Of a stretch of 64,000 bases of DNA, positions 34,724 to 44,473 are shown piece after piece (position 1 is the first letter of the stretch; the number at the start of each line of letters is the position of its first letter). The position numbers and the translations under genes were made by a program. Where the stretch lies: assembly GCF_001275675.1 (NCBI RefSeq), contig NZ_LITM01000001.1, positions 152,573 through 216,572 on the forward strand, written 5' to 3'. Below the pieces are notes generated by a model. That model saw only the letters and a program-made list of their open reading frames with translations. It did no database searches and was not told the DNA's origin. Origin of the DNA: Lysinibacillus sp. FJAT-14745 (lineage in GTDB: Bacteria; Bacillota; Bacilli; Bacillales_A; Planococcaceae).

Positions 34724-36043
34724 ATGTTATTTAAAGATCAATTAGATTTTGTTACACAACATATAAAGAAAAATAAATTACGTGTGTTTATGACAGTACT
34801 AGCGGCAACAATGGGTTGTGCATTTTTGATTGTCCTCGCATCAGTTGGGTTTGGGCTTCAGGATTCCATACGTAATGAAATATTATCGGATGAAAAAGTT
34901 ACGAAAATTCAAGTGCATGGTAATGATCAATTTACAGAGGAACAAATCCATGAAATAAAAAATATAGAACATGTGGAAACAGTACTCGAAACGATTACTG
35001 TCAATGCATCCGCACATTCATTTTTGGAGAGTCGTGATACACAATCTGATTTATATGTTGCTAATATGCATGATTTTGAGCAAGTCAATGGCAAGCTTGC
35101 GGAAGGAAAGTATCCAACAAAGCCAAATGAAATCGTTGTAGGTTATCATTTTGCTCAAACATTAGTCAATGATGCTGAGCGTAAAATCATTGAAGAAAAG
35201 AGTAAAAAAGCTGAATTAGAAGGCACGTTTTATAATGGTAGTGAGGAAGGTTATAAGGACTCATTAATTGGTAAAGAGATCGAATTATCATTAATGCCAC
35301 GTACTGAAGGGGCAAAAGAGACAGAGAAAAAGAAATATACGATTGTCGGTGTTATGAAGAAGCCCTCTTATGATTGGATGATCAATAACTCCATTTATAT
35401 GGACACAGAGCAAAAGCCAGTGCTAGCTACAAATTTAGCAGCAACAGGTACTGTTAAAGAGGATGACATGTTTTATTCGGAGTTTAATATTTTTGCTGAT
35501 AGCATGGAAAATGTAAAGCCGATATTAGACAAACTAAAAGACAAAGGTTATAGCGTTTATTCAATTACTGAACAATTGGATCAAATGAATGTATTTTTCC
35601 TAGTGTTAAAAATTGGCTTAATATTTGTAGGAACAATTGCTGTCTTGATCGCCTCAATTGGCATTTTCAATACAATGACAATGGCTGTTACAGAGCGTAC
35701 TCGTGAAATTGGTGTTTTAAAGGCAATCGGAGCAAGTCCAAAACTAATTCAACGATTGTTCTTAATGGAAAGTACGTTCATTGGTGTTATTGGTACTTTG
35801 ATAGCTGTAGCTATTTCATATGTTATTAGCTTTGTAGCAAATGCTGCATTGCCTTTAATTCTAAAAGCAGCAACAGGTGAAGATGCATTTAGTAGAAATG
35901 AAATTACATTTTCCCTTATTCCTTGGCAGCTCGTGCTTATTGCATCAGCGATTAGTATTGGGGTAGCGATGGTTTCAGGCTATCGTCCAGCACGTAAGGC
36001 CACAAAAATTGATGTTATTCAAGCATTAAGACAAGAATTATAA
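34724..36043 (+). CDS. ABC transporter permease, FtsX/MacB type
   Basis: A 439-residue protein. It has one N-terminal membrane helix (about 20-42), a large extracellular MacB-PCD-like domain (about 45-275), then three C-terminal helices. The FtsX motif ERTREIGVLKAIGASPK follows the second helix, and SGYRPARKATKIDVIQALR ends the protein. With the ATPase directly upstream it forms a complete exporter of the YtrEF/MacB type. The substrate is unknown; no two-component genes are adjacent. RBS AAGGAGGAAGAG lies within the end of the ATPase gene. A terminator follows. Confidence 0.88.
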   Translation: MLFKDQLDFVTQHIKKNKLRVFMTVLAATMGCAFLIVLASVGFGLQDSIRNEILSDEKVTKIQVHGNDQFTEEQIHEIKNIEHVETVLETITVNASAHSFLESRDTQSDLYVANMHDFEQVNGKLAEGKYPTKPNEIVVGYHFAQTLVNDAERKIIEEKSKKAELEGTFYNGSEEGYKDSLIGKEIELSLMPRTEGAKETEKKKYTIVGVMKKPSYDWMINNSIYMDTEQKPVLATNLAATGTVKEDDMFYSEFNIFADSMENVKPILDKLKDKGYSVYSITEQLDQMNVFFLVLKIGLIFVGTIAVLIASIGIFNTMTMAVTERTREIGVLKAIGASPKLIQRLFLMESTFIGVIGTLIAVAISYVISFVANAALPLILKAATGEDAFSRNEITFSLIPWQLVLIASAISIGVAMVSGYRPARKATKIDVIQALRQEL

Positions 36044-36048
36044 TAGAA

Positions 36049-36087
36049 AGGGCGGTTCAGAAGTTTATTGAACCGCTCTTTTAATTT
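36049..36087 (+). terminator. Terminator after the FtsX-type permease
   Basis: GGGCGGTTCA and TGAACCGCTC form the stem, followed by TTTTAATTT. Confidence 0.8.
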
Positions 36088-36102
36088 GATTAAGCAAATT
36101 CA

Positions 36103-36409
36103 GAAATACCCGCGGAAGGAGAGCGAATACCCGCACATCACCATGAAATACCCGCAGAAGGAGCATGAATACCCGCGCATCACCATGAAATACCCGCGGA
36201 AGGAGAGCGAATACCGGCGCAACACCATGAAATACCCGCGGAAGGATGACAAATACCCGCGCATCACCATGAAATACCCGCGGAAGGAGAGCGAATACCC
36301 GCGCATCACCATGAAATACCCACGGAAGGAGAGCGAATACCCGCACATCACCATGAAATACCAGCAGAAGGAGCATGAATACCCGCGCTTCGCTCACAAA
36401 TACCGCGGA
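36103..36409. repeat. Tandem array of 42-bp units with 21-bp half-period
   Basis: Seven units start at 36103, 36145, 36187, 36229, 36271, 36313 and 36355 without a single insertion or deletion. A partial eighth follows. Each unit has two 21-bp halves, GAAATACCCGCGGAAGGAG-like and GAATACCCGCACATCACCAT-like, so TACCCGC recurs every 21 bases (from 36107). Several frames stay open on both strands because 42 is a multiple of three. The plus frame starts inside the upstream terminator with no RBS, so a non-coding array is preferred. It is flanked by a terminator and the 3' end of a convergent methyltransferase gene. Confidence 0.9.
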
Positions 36410-36411
36410 TT

Positions 36412-37572
36412 TTATAGGTAAGCCTGTAACTCATTCGCTAAAAACGGCTTGGCATTTAGTAACTTTAAAAAGGCATCGTAGCTAGCGCGCTGTTCAGAGC
36501 TTGGCTTTTTACCTGTATGATAGGCTCGTATTAAAATGTTTTTTGGTGTATTTTCCATATCTATAAACTCTAGCAATTGTGCCTCATAGCCAACAAGTGA
36601 TAAAATTTCTGCTCGGATTGCATCCGTTGCAAGCGCTGCAAAACGTTCGCGTACGAGACCGTGTTGAAGCATAATATCCAGTGCTGGTGTGTTAAGCTGG
36701 CGATTTAGCTCATGTTGGCAACAAGGGACACTTAAAATAACGCTTGCTCCCCATTTTACAGCGCGGGCTAATGCCATATCAGTAGCAACATCACAAGCGT
36801 GTAGCGTCACCACCATGTCTACTGCAGACTCCTCATTATAATCATTAATATCTCCTACTAGAAATTCGAGATGCTCATAGCCTAAATCCTGTGCAATTCG
36901 TGAGCATTCTTCAATAACTTCCTTTTTTAAATCCAAACCAGTGACACGAATGTCTAAGCCTTTTTCGATTTTTAAATAATGATATAGGGCGAATGTTAAA
37001 TAGGATTTGCCTGAACCAAAATCTAAAATACGAACCTGTCGATCCTGTGGCAAATAGGCTAATGCATCATCAATAAATTCGATGAAGCGGTTGATTTGTT
37101 TAAATTTATCGTATTTTTGTTTTTTTATTTTTCCTTCTTCTGTTTGTACGCCAAGACGAATTAAAAATGGGTATGGCTGATCCTCTGCCAGTAAATAGTT
37201 TTTCTTGCGATTATGTGTTAAATTGACTTGCTTTGGTGCGGAGGATTTATCGGATTTCCATAGTACTTTGTTCTTTTTTGATAGCTGTACTTGTATTTTT
37301 TCATCAATAAAATCAACATGCGCTTGACGGTAATCGTTAAAAAATGCTTCTAGCTTCTCAGGGAAATGTTCTAATAGAATATTTTCATGTTTTAAAATAC
37401 GTTCAAATTGATATTCAATTTGGATATGGTAAGCATCCTTTAGTAATAAAGGCTTTAGCTTTATACGTTTAACTTCGTTTGATTTCATACGTGGTTGACT
37501 GATCGTAGCGGTAACGAGTTGTTGCTGTAAAATACGCTCCATAAGCTGAGCTTTCATTTCTTCAAATGTCAT
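36412..37572 (-). CDS. SAM-dependent methyltransferase of unknown target
   Basis: A 386-residue protein. The N-terminal 170 residues form a basic domain. The class I SAM fold begins near RILDFGSGKSYLTFALYHYL (motif I), with VTGLDLKKEVIEECSR (motif II), VDMVVTLHACDVATDMAL and ILSVPCCQHELN. The last motif and overall shape resemble the methyltransferase-31/GSTCD-like group that may act on RNA. The gene is monocistronic and ends at the edge of the tandem array. Confidence 0.82.
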   Translation of the reverse strand: MTFEEMKAQLMERILQQQLVTATISQPRMKSNEVKRIKLKPLLLKDAYHIQIEYQFERILKHENILLEHFPEKLEAFFNDYRQAHVDFIDEKIQVQLSKKNKVLWKSDKSSAPKQVNLTHNRKKNYLLAEDQPYPFLIRLGVQTEEGKIKKQKYDKFKQINRFIEFIDDALAYLPQDRQVRILDFGSGKSYLTFALYHYLKIEKGLDIRVTGLDLKKEVIEECSRIAQDLGYEHLEFLVGDINDYNEESAVDMVVTLHACDVATDMALARAVKWGASVILSVPCCQHELNRQLNTPALDIMLQHGLVRERFAALATDAIRAEILSLVGYEAQLLEFIDMENTPKNILIRAYHTGKKPSSEQRASYDAFLKLLNAKPFLANELQAYL

Positions 37573-37823
37573 ATATTTCGCCTACTTTATCGTGTTATAG
37601 ATGGCACTAGTTTAACACACTTTATGAAGTGCGATGCTAGTATAAATTTCTGAGTTCATGCTTTGAATAATTATAGGTTATCTTGTATGTTTGTGGTACT
37701 TTTATTTATAGAGACATTTAACTTCTTTCGGCGAGAAGTCTCTCACCTCTATAGGTGGTGAGATGAATGCGGGGGTTTAAGTTATTTGATTAAAAAGACA
37801 AAAGGGGAAATAGGGGGAGAAAG

Positions 37824-39311
37824 ATGTCTGAAAACATGTATCAATTACTTGCGATTATTATTTATATGATCGCCATGCTAGGAATCGGTTGGTATGCATT
37901 TGTTAAAACATCAAATTTAACGGATTACATGCTCGGTGGGCGTTCGCTAGGCCCTGCTGTTACAGCGCTAAGCGCAGGTGCAGCAGATATGTCTGGCTGG
38001 CTGTTAATGGGTTTACCAGGTGCGATCTATTTAGCTGGACTTTCCAAAGCTTGGATTGCTATTGGTTTAACAATTGGCGCATATTTGAATTGGCTATTGG
38101 TAGCACCGAGGTTGCGTGTATATACGCAAGTTTCTAATGACTCAATTACTATCCCGAGTTATTTAGATAATCGTTTACGTGACAACACTAAGCTAATAAG
38201 AATTGCGTCAGGTATAATTATTTTAATCTTCTTTACATTTTATGTTTCTTCAGGAATGGTTGCAGGGGGCAAGTTTTTTGAGAGCTCATTTGGCTATGAA
38301 TACCATACTGGTTTATTAATTGTATCTGCTGTTGTTGTGGCGTACACATTATTTGGAGGGTTTTTAGCGGTTAGTTATACAGACTTTTTACAGGGACTTA
38401 TTATGTTTTTAGCACTTATAACTGTACCATTATTCGGATTGTTTTTAACAGGTGGAATTGGAGACACAATAGCATCCATTAAAGCTGTAAATCCTGAACA
38501 CCTAAGCTTATTATCTTCAAATGCAACTGCTGCAGTAATTATTTCATCACTTGCATGGGGACTAGGTTATTTTGGACAACCACATATTATCGTACGCTTT
38601 ATGGCTATTAGCTCTGTAAAGGAAACAAAGCAGGCTCGTCGTATCGGTATTGGCTGGATGATGTTAAGCTTATTCGGAGCGATTGCGACCGCTTTAGTAG
38701 GTGTGGCTTATTTTGAGCAAAATGCAGGAGAGTTAAAGGACTCTGAGACAGTATTTATTGTTCTTGGCCAAATTTTATTCCATCCATTTATTGCAGGTAT
38801 AATGCTAGCTGCTATTTTAGCCGCAGTAATGAGTACAATTTCATCGCAATTAATTGTTACTTCATCAGCGCTTGTAGAAGACATTTACAAAGCTTTATTT
38901 AATAAAACAGCTGATGATAAGCATTATGTCTTTATTGGCCGTGTCGCTGTTTTAGTTGTAGCTATTGTCGGAGGTATTTTAGCATGGAATCCAGATAGTA
39001 CTATTTTAGACTTAGTGGGCTTTGCTTGGGCTGGCTTCGGTGCAGCGTTCGGTCCTGTAATATTGCTGTCTCTATATTGGAGAAAATTAACGAATTACGG
39101 AGCGCTCAGTGGGATGGTAGCAGGTGCAGCAACTGCCTTTGTTTGGGGAAAAATAAAGTTCTTATCTGATACATTATATGAGATTGTTCCAGGCTTCTTA
39201 GTATGCTTAATCGTTGCGGTTATTGTCAGCATTTTGACATATAAACCGAATAAAGATATAGAAGAAGAATTCAGTCGCACTGAAGTATTATTAAGAGAAG
39301 AACGTAAATAA
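37824..39311 (+). CDS. putP: Sodium/proline symporter
   Basis: A 495-residue SSS-family transporter with about thirteen membrane helices. Features are LGGRSLGPAVTALSAGAADMSG near the N-terminus (sodium and proline site), YFGQPHIIVRFMA, and ILAAVMSTISSQLIVTSSALVEDIYK. These match PutP/OpuE closely. Proline may serve as nutrient or osmolyte. RBS AGGGGGAGAAAG. No proline catabolic genes are next to it. A terminator follows. Confidence 0.92.
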   Translation: MSENMYQLLAIIIYMIAMLGIGWYAFVKTSNLTDYMLGGRSLGPAVTALSAGAADMSGWLLMGLPGAIYLAGLSKAWIAIGLTIGAYLNWLLVAPRLRVYTQVSNDSITIPSYLDNRLRDNTKLIRIASGIIILIFFTFYVSSGMVAGGKFFESSFGYEYHTGLLIVSAVVVAYTLFGGFLAVSYTDFLQGLIMFLALITVPLFGLFLTGGIGDTIASIKAVNPEHLSLLSSNATAAVIISSLAWGLGYFGQPHIIVRFMAISSVKETKQARRIGIGWMMLSLFGAIATALVGVAYFEQNAGELKDSETVFIVLGQILFHPFIAGIMLAAILAAVMSTISSQLIVTSSALVEDIYKALFNKTADDKHYVFIGRVAVLVVAIVGGILAWNPDSTILDLVGFAWAGFGAAFGPVILLSLYWRKLTNYGALSGMVAGAATAFVWGKIKFLSDTLYEIVPGFLVCLIVAVIVSILTYKPNKDIEEEFSRTEVLLREERK

Positions 39312-39320
39312 ATAAATGAA

Positions 39321-39351
39321 GTGCGCCTTTTGCATAGAAGGCGCATTTTTT
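39321..39351 (+). terminator. Terminator after putP
   Basis: TGCGCCTT and AAGGCGCA form the stem, followed by TTTTTT. Confidence 0.85.
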
Positions 39352-39382
39352 ACAATATATATATTATTAAAGATAAGAGTTA

Positions 39383-39446
39383 ACATCCGCCGGAGGCTTT
39401 AACTTCTTTCAGCGGTGTTTGGATACCTGCTGAAAGAAGTTAAACA
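39383..39446. repeat. AACTTCTTTCAG repeat, opposite orientation to the 977 copy
   Basis: ACATCCGCCGGAGGCTTTAA is followed by CTTCTTTCAGCGG and, after a short loop, CTGAAAGAAGTTAAA. It is the inverted equivalent of 977-1030. Confidence 0.65.
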
Positions 39447-39523
39447 ACACGAATTAGGGCATTATATGGTAAGATGAAGAAAATTTGTCGTAATAGCACC
39501 AAGGCTTGGTGGGAGGTTTGTGG

Positions 39524-40810
39524 ATGGATAGAATTAAAGAAGTAGATATATTGTTGGAAAAAGCTATTTTAGTTGGCGTAAATTTACGGAATGATGAGCA
39601 TTTCGAGTATTCAATTGAGGAGCTAAAAAATTTAGCTGAAGCTTTAAATGTTGAAGTTGCCGGCATTGTCACACAAAATTTAGAGCGCATTACGCCATCT
39701 CATTATGTTGGTACTGGAAAAATTGAAGAAATAAAAAACTTTTATGATGAAGCACAAGCAAATTTAGTGATTTTTAATGATGAATTATCACCTTCACAAA
39801 TTCGTAATTTAGAGCGTGATTTAGAGACGAAAGTTATTGATAGAACGATGTTGATTTTGGATATTTTTGGACGTCGCGCTAAAACACGTGAAGCACAGAT
39901 GCAAGTCGAGTTAGCACAATTACAATATATGCTACCTCGCTTAGTCGGCTTGCATGCATCTCTCAGCCGTCAAGGTGGTGGCACAGGAGGTGGCTTTAAA
40001 AACCGTGGTGCTGGTGAGACAAAGCTTGAGCTTGACCGTCGAAAAATTGAGGATCAGATTTCGAAAATAAAGAAGGAGCTAGAGCTTGTAAAGGAGCAAC
40101 GAGAGACGCAGCGTAAACAACGACGCAAAAATGCTGTTCCTGTCGTTTCTATTGTTGGCTATACGAATGCTGGTAAGTCAACGATTATGAATCAGTTACT
40201 TACGAAAATAGGGCAGGAAGATCATAAACAAGTGTTTGAGAAGGATATGCTTTTTGCTACACTTGAAACATCTGTCCGTCAAATAGAATTACCTGATAAA
40301 AAGACATTCTTATTAACAGATACAGTTGGTTTCGTTAGCAAATTACCGCATCATTTAGTGAAGGCATTCCGCTCAACATTGGAAGAGGCTCGAGATGCCG
40401 ACTTATTACTCCATGTTGTAGATGTTTCCAATTCTGAGCACGGCTTTATGATGGAAGTAACAAATGAAACGCTCAAGGCAGTTGGCGTTGAAGGGATTCC
40501 GACAATTTATGTGTATAATAAAGCGGATATAGCAAACGTTCCTTACCCTGTTATAAGCGGTGATAATATTTGGATTTCAGCGAAGCAGGGGATTGGATTA
40601 GAGGAATTATTGCAAATGATACGTCAGCATATTTTCTCTAATTATGTAACATGTAAAATGCTTATTCCGTATGAACAGGGAAATATCGTTTCTTATTTAA
40701 ATGAATATGCCTCTGTCCATGAAACAGCATACGAAGAAAATGGTACATTGCTAACAATAGAGATAAAAGAAGCGGATTATGCAAAATTCCAACAATATGT
40801 AATTAAATAA
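39524..40810 (+). CDS. hflX: Ribosome-associated GTPase HflX
   Basis: About 428 residues. The N-terminal HflX domain reaches into the glycine-rich loop SRQGGGTGGGFKNRGAGE. The G domain follows: G1 GYTNAGKST, G3 DTVGFV, G4 NKAD. LPRLVGLHASLSRQGGG is diagnostic. HflX binds the 50S subunit and splits stalled or stress-arrested ribosomes. ATG at 39524 is eight bases after GGTGGGAGG; the in-frame TTG at 39506 precedes that RBS. A strong terminator follows. Confidence 0.95.
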   Translation: MDRIKEVDILLEKAILVGVNLRNDEHFEYSIEELKNLAEALNVEVAGIVTQNLERITPSHYVGTGKIEEIKNFYDEAQANLVIFNDELSPSQIRNLERDLETKVIDRTMLILDIFGRRAKTREAQMQVELAQLQYMLPRLVGLHASLSRQGGGTGGGFKNRGAGETKLELDRRKIEDQISKIKKELELVKEQRETQRKQRRKNAVPVVSIVGYTNAGKSTIMNQLLTKIGQEDHKQVFEKDMLFATLETSVRQIELPDKKTFLLTDTVGFVSKLPHHLVKAFRSTLEEARDADLLLHVVDVSNSEHGFMMEVTNETLKAVGVEGIPTIYVYNKADIANVPYPVISGDNIWISAKQGIGLEELLQMIRQHIFSNYVTCKMLIPYEQGNIVSYLNEYASVHETAYEENGTLLTIEIKEADYAKFQQYVIK

Positions 40811-40833
40811 TCGATCACAGCATTGTTTTAAGG

Positions 40834-40872
40834 GCATGCTAGAAGCACTTCGTGTTTCTAGCGTGCTTTTTT
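40834..40872 (+). terminator. Terminator after hflX
   Basis: GCATGCTAGAAGCAC and GTGTTTCTAGCGTGC form a long stem, followed by TTTTTT. Confidence 0.88.
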
Positions 40873-41217
40873 GTAATCGAAAAAGCGAATTTATACCACT
40901 GTGAATGAAATTTTGGATAATATTAGCTTATTTATAAAAAAGTAAATAATCCGATTATAAAATATTTTAGAATAATTTAATGGTGGTTAATAATTTAGTG
41001 GATATTAAATAGTAAGAAAACTTAGGAATATCAATGGGTTTGGTATAATTAAAGTAAAATCAATCTGAATTTAGAGAAAAGTAATAAATTTCTAACATTT
41101 TTTAAAACTCTTGAAAAACTCTTGAAAACGCTTTAGTATGATGAAACAAAGTTTTTTTCCATTACTAATGGGGAATAATATTTTTATTGAATAATGAAAT
41201 CGGGAGAGGATATTTTT
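40873..41217 (+). promoter_or_regulatory. AT-rich leader with probable promoter for the POT transporter
   Basis: A stretch of about 345 bases without a gene. TTGAAA, 17 bases, then TAGTAT (about 41110-41140) is a plausible sigma-A promoter. No known operator or riboswitch was recognised. Confidence 0.4.
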
Positions 41218-42705
41218 ATGTCTACTAAAGATGAAATTGTAAAATCCGTCCCTCAAAATGGCTTTGTCGGACACCCTAAAGGGCTCTTTACATTATTTTT
41301 CACTGAATTTTGGGAACGTTTCTCGTACTACGGTATGCGAGCAATTCTGATTTTCTTTATGTATTATGAATTGAATGAAGGCGGTTTAGGCCTAGATCGT
41401 GGAACAGCGAACTCAATTATGGCTATCTACGGATCAATGGTTTACATGTCAGGGATTCTCGGTGGTTGGATTGCTGACCGAATACTAGGTACACGTAGAA
41501 CCATTTTCTATGGTGGCGTGTTCATTATGTTTGGTCATTTACTGCTAGCGTTACCTGGCGGCGTGAGCATGTTATTTGTTTCAATGGCCTTTATTGTTAT
41601 TGGGACAGGCTTATTAAAACCGAACATTTCAAGCGTTGTCGGAGATATTTATGCTGAAACAGATAGTCGCCGTGATGCAGGTTTTTCAATTTTCTACATG
41701 GGTATTAATATGGGATCATTCCTTGCACCTTTAATTGTCGGAACAATTGGACAAAAGTATAATTTCCACCTAGGCTTTGGTCTAGCGGGGATCGGAATGT
41801 TTATTGGTTTAATTATTTATAAATTAACAGAAAAAAAATATTTAGGGATAGCAGGGTTACAGGTAAACAACCCGTTATTACCTGAAGAACGTAAAAAAGT
41901 CTTTACACGATTTGGGATTATAGCTTTACTTATTATTATTGTTGGGGCAATTGGTATCAAAACAGGCGTACTAACAATGAATGTTTTTAGTTTAATTATT
42001 ACGACACTAGGTGTTTTAATTCCGACGGTGTTCTTTATTTATATGTATCGCAGTGAGAAAACAACGAAGGATGAGAAGTCTCGTTTGCTTGCTTATATTC
42101 CTTTGTTTATATCGGCTGTAATGTTTTGGGCAATCCAAGAACAAGGGGCAACTATTTTAGCAACGTTTGCAGATAAACGTACACAATTAGATATTGGTGG
42201 TTTCCATATTGAATCTTCTTGGTTCCAATCGTTAAACCCTTTATTCGTCGTTACGATGGCTCCGTTATTTGCTACGTTATGGTTGAAGTGGGGAGATAAA
42301 CAACCATCTACACCACGTAAATTTTCTTATGCATTATTCTTTGCAGGATTGTCATTCATAGTGATGATGCTTCCAGCGTATTTATCTGGTGGTACAGATT
42401 TAGTAAGTCCATGGTGGTTAGTATTATCATTCTTTTTAGTTGTAGTTGGGGAGTTATTATTATCGCCAGTAGGTTTATCAGCAACTACAAAATTGGCTCC
42501 AAAGGCTTTTGCTGCACAAACAATGTCACTGTGGTTCTTAACAAGTGCAGCAGCGCAAGCGATCAACGCACAACTTGTAAAAGTCTATGAAGTTGTAAGT
42601 GAATTCACATACTTCGGTTTCTTAGGCGCATTATCCATTGTATTAGGGATTATAATATTAGTACTTTCGCCAATTATTTCAAAAGCAATGCGAGGTATTA
42701 ATTAA
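41218..42705 (+). CDS. Proton-dependent oligopeptide transporter (POT/PTR2 family)
   Basis: About 495 residues, fourteen or so membrane helices. The E-x2-E-R motif is present as FFTEFWERFSYYGMRAIL at the N-terminus, the proton and peptide site of the family. GGWIADRILGTRRTI and FSIFYMGINMGSFLAPLIVG are PTR2 signatures. Takes up di- and tripeptides with protons (DtpT/YclF-like). ATG at 41218 is preferred because CGGGAGAGGA lies eight bases upstream; the in-frame ATG at 41194 lies before this RBS. A strong terminator follows. Confidence 0.92.
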   Translation: MSTKDEIVKSVPQNGFVGHPKGLFTLFFTEFWERFSYYGMRAILIFFMYYELNEGGLGLDRGTANSIMAIYGSMVYMSGILGGWIADRILGTRRTIFYGGVFIMFGHLLLALPGGVSMLFVSMAFIVIGTGLLKPNISSVVGDIYAETDSRRDAGFSIFYMGINMGSFLAPLIVGTIGQKYNFHLGFGLAGIGMFIGLIIYKLTEKKYLGIAGLQVNNPLLPEERKKVFTRFGIIALLIIIVGAIGIKTGVLTMNVFSLIITTLGVLIPTVFFIYMYRSEKTTKDEKSRLLAYIPLFISAVMFWAIQEQGATILATFADKRTQLDIGGFHIESSWFQSLNPLFVVTMAPLFATLWLKWGDKQPSTPRKFSYALFFAGLSFIVMMLPAYLSGGTDLVSPWWLVLSFFLVVVGELLLSPVGLSATTKLAPKAFAAQTMSLWFLTSAAAQAINAQLVKVYEVVSEFTYFGFLGALSIVLGIIILVLSPIISKAMRGIN

Positions 42706-42712
42706 TCAAAAG

Positions 42713-42755
42713 ATGCAAGTACAGTTATTCAAATAACTGTACTTGCATTTTTTTG
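42713..42755 (+). terminator. Terminator after the POT transporter
   Basis: TGCAAGTACAGTTATT pairs perfectly with AATAACTGTACTTGCA, followed by TTTTTTT. Confidence 0.93.
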
Positions 42756-42784
42756 TATTAAGAGATATTTTGTTGATACTTTTC

Positions 42785-43022
42785 ACATAACGTGTGGTTG
42801 ATTTCCATTCCGGCTGGGCGCTTTGCCGCTGACGCTTCGCTTTCGCGCAGAGCAGAGCTTCCTGGGGGCGTCCGATGAGCCGCTTCGCTGCGCTGCAGGG
42901 TCTCGGGCCAACACGATGTTGGTCACGAAGGCGTTATCACAGGATGTGATGATTTTAGCCTTCGTTCCTCTATTCGCTGATCCCCGAGGAGTCGCCCAGC
43001 CTCCACTCCAATCAACTATTAT
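42785..43022 (-). repeat. Family A repeat, long copy in inverted orientation
   Basis: Begins GTGTGGTTGATTTCCATTCC and GGCTGGGCGCTTTG and ends GGAGTCGCCCAGCCTCCACT + CCAATCAACT. It carries an internal module also found at 46534-46590 (family A plus the ACGAAGGC/GCCTTCGT stem around TCACAGGATGTGA). A family B fragment (GCTTCGCTTTCGCGCAGAG) lies at 42833. The remaining 300 bases to the next gene hold only a likely -10 (TATAAT, about 43285). Confidence 0.8.
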
Positions 43023-43327
43023 GCTTTAACAAATGTTATCCCAAACTTTTGAGGATAAGTCTGATCCTTTACTTATTATATGCATATTTTTAGCTCGATG
43101 TAGCATTTAGCGGAAATCAGCATCTTTCTAATCAATAAAAATGAATAAGAGGTGGTTATTCAACCAACCTAGTTCTTATGCTTCGATATGAAAATTATCT
43201 CCAATCTGAAAGTGAAAAGCTGTAACATGCAGTTAATTTGCTGAATGCGGGACGTTTCTATGTAGAAAAGTTTTCATTTTCATTTATAATAATCTTAATA
43301 GTATGAAAATTTAAGGAGCTAGATGCT

Positions 43328-44473
43328 ATGAAGGAAGCTTTGAGTCGTTTGAGACCAAGATTAATGGAGATTTTCACGTATTTGCACGCGCATCCAGAAA
43401 TAAGCTGGGATGAGGTAGAAACAACAAATTATATTGTTGATTTATTAACACGTGAAGGTTTTTCACCAATACGCTTTAAAAACAGTACAGGGCTTTATGT
43501 TGACGTAGGAAATGGTAGTCCTAAAGTCGGTTTGCGTACGGACATGGATGCGTTATGGCAGGAAGTAGATGGTGAATTTCGTGCGAATCACTCCTGTGGC
43601 CATGACGGTCATATGACGATGGCAATCGGTACTCTATTACTTTTGAAAGAGCTTGCTCCATCATTCAACGGTACAATTCGTGTGATTTTTCAACCGGCTG
43701 AAGAAAAAGGAACAGGTGCTTTATCAGTTTTAAAAGAAGGAATCATTGATGATTTAGACTTTTTATTTGGTGTCCATGTAAGACCGGTCCATGAGCTTGA
43801 AGACGGTACATATTGTGCCGCGTTGCATCATGGAGCCTCTCGATTACTTGAGGGGGAAATCATTGGAGAAGATGCCCATGCTGCTAGACCGCATCTCGGC
43901 GTAAACGCCATTGAAGTAGGAGCGACTATTATCGAAGATTTAAGAACGCTTCATACAGACCCAATGATTCCTGTATCAATTAAGATGACAAAATTCCATG
44001 CAGGAGGAGAATCCGGCAATATTATTCCTGGAAGTGCATCGTTCACCATTGATATACGAGCTCAACAAAATGATGTAATGGGTGCACTTGCACAGGGAGT
44101 AAAAAGGGTTATTGACTCTTCTAAGATTTTGCATAAAGTGCAGATTGAATTACGTACAGTAGCAAATATAGTAGCTGCTGAGGTAGATCCAACTGCTCAA
44201 TATATTATGGAGCAGGCGATCGTGCAAGCGACGGGGTTGTCGAATTTAAGAAAGCCAATTCATACACCTGGAGGCGAAGATTTTCATCACTATGCTGTTC
44301 AACGCCCGCATTTAAAATCTACGATGTTAGGTTTAGGCTGTGGGGTAACACCAGGCCTACATCATCCGAAGATGAAATTTAAGCAGGCGAGGCTTGTGAC
44401 GGGGGTTGAAATTCTTACAAGAGCGGTATTGTTAGCATTAGAGTCGGGGGATACAAAGGAGGGATCAGCATAA
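43328..44473 (+). CDS. M20-family amidohydrolase, probable N-acyl/N-succinyl-L-amino acid hydrolase
   Basis: A 381-residue dinuclear metal hydrolase of the M20D group. HPEISWDE near the start, NHSCGHDGHM (Cys and His metal site), FQPAEEKGTGA (Glu base and metal ligand), GVHVRPVHEL and HTPGGEDFHHY carry the family residues. The group removes N-acyl groups from amino acids. Next to a GNAT gene and an N-acylamino-acid racemase, it most likely releases L-amino acid from the N-succinyl intermediate, as proposed for the equivalent Geobacillus operon. Its TAA overlaps the next ATG by one base. RBS AAGGAG. Confidence 0.85.
   Translation: MKEALSRLRPRLMEIFTYLHAHPEISWDEVETTNYIVDLLTREGFSPIRFKNSTGLYVDVGNGSPKVGLRTDMDALWQEVDGEFRANHSCGHDGHMTMAIGTLLLLKELAPSFNGTIRVIFQPAEEKGTGALSVLKEGIIDDLDFLFGVHVRPVHELEDGTYCAALHHGASRLLEGEIIGEDAHAARPHLGVNAIEVGATIIEDLRTLHTDPMIPVSIKMTKFHAGGESGNIIPGSASFTIDIRAQQNDVMGALAQGVKRVIDSSKILHKVQIELRTVANIVAAEVDPTAQYIMEQAIVQATGLSNLRKPIHTPGGEDFHHYAVQRPHLKSTMLGLGCGVTPGLHHPKMKFKQARLVTGVEILTRAVLLALESGDTKEGSA

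Noticed and set aside
36103..36409. CRISPR array
   Set aside because: Units are contiguous and both halves are conserved; there are no variable spacers and no cas genes nearby.
36068..36421. 117-codon plus frame and 110- and 84-codon minus frames across the 42-bp array
   Set aside because: Repeat length divisible by three keeps several frames open at once. The plus frame starts inside a terminator stem with no ribosome binding site.
42823..43029. 68-codon frame
   Set aside because: Lies fully inside a family A repeat copy; the same region in other copies is not open.
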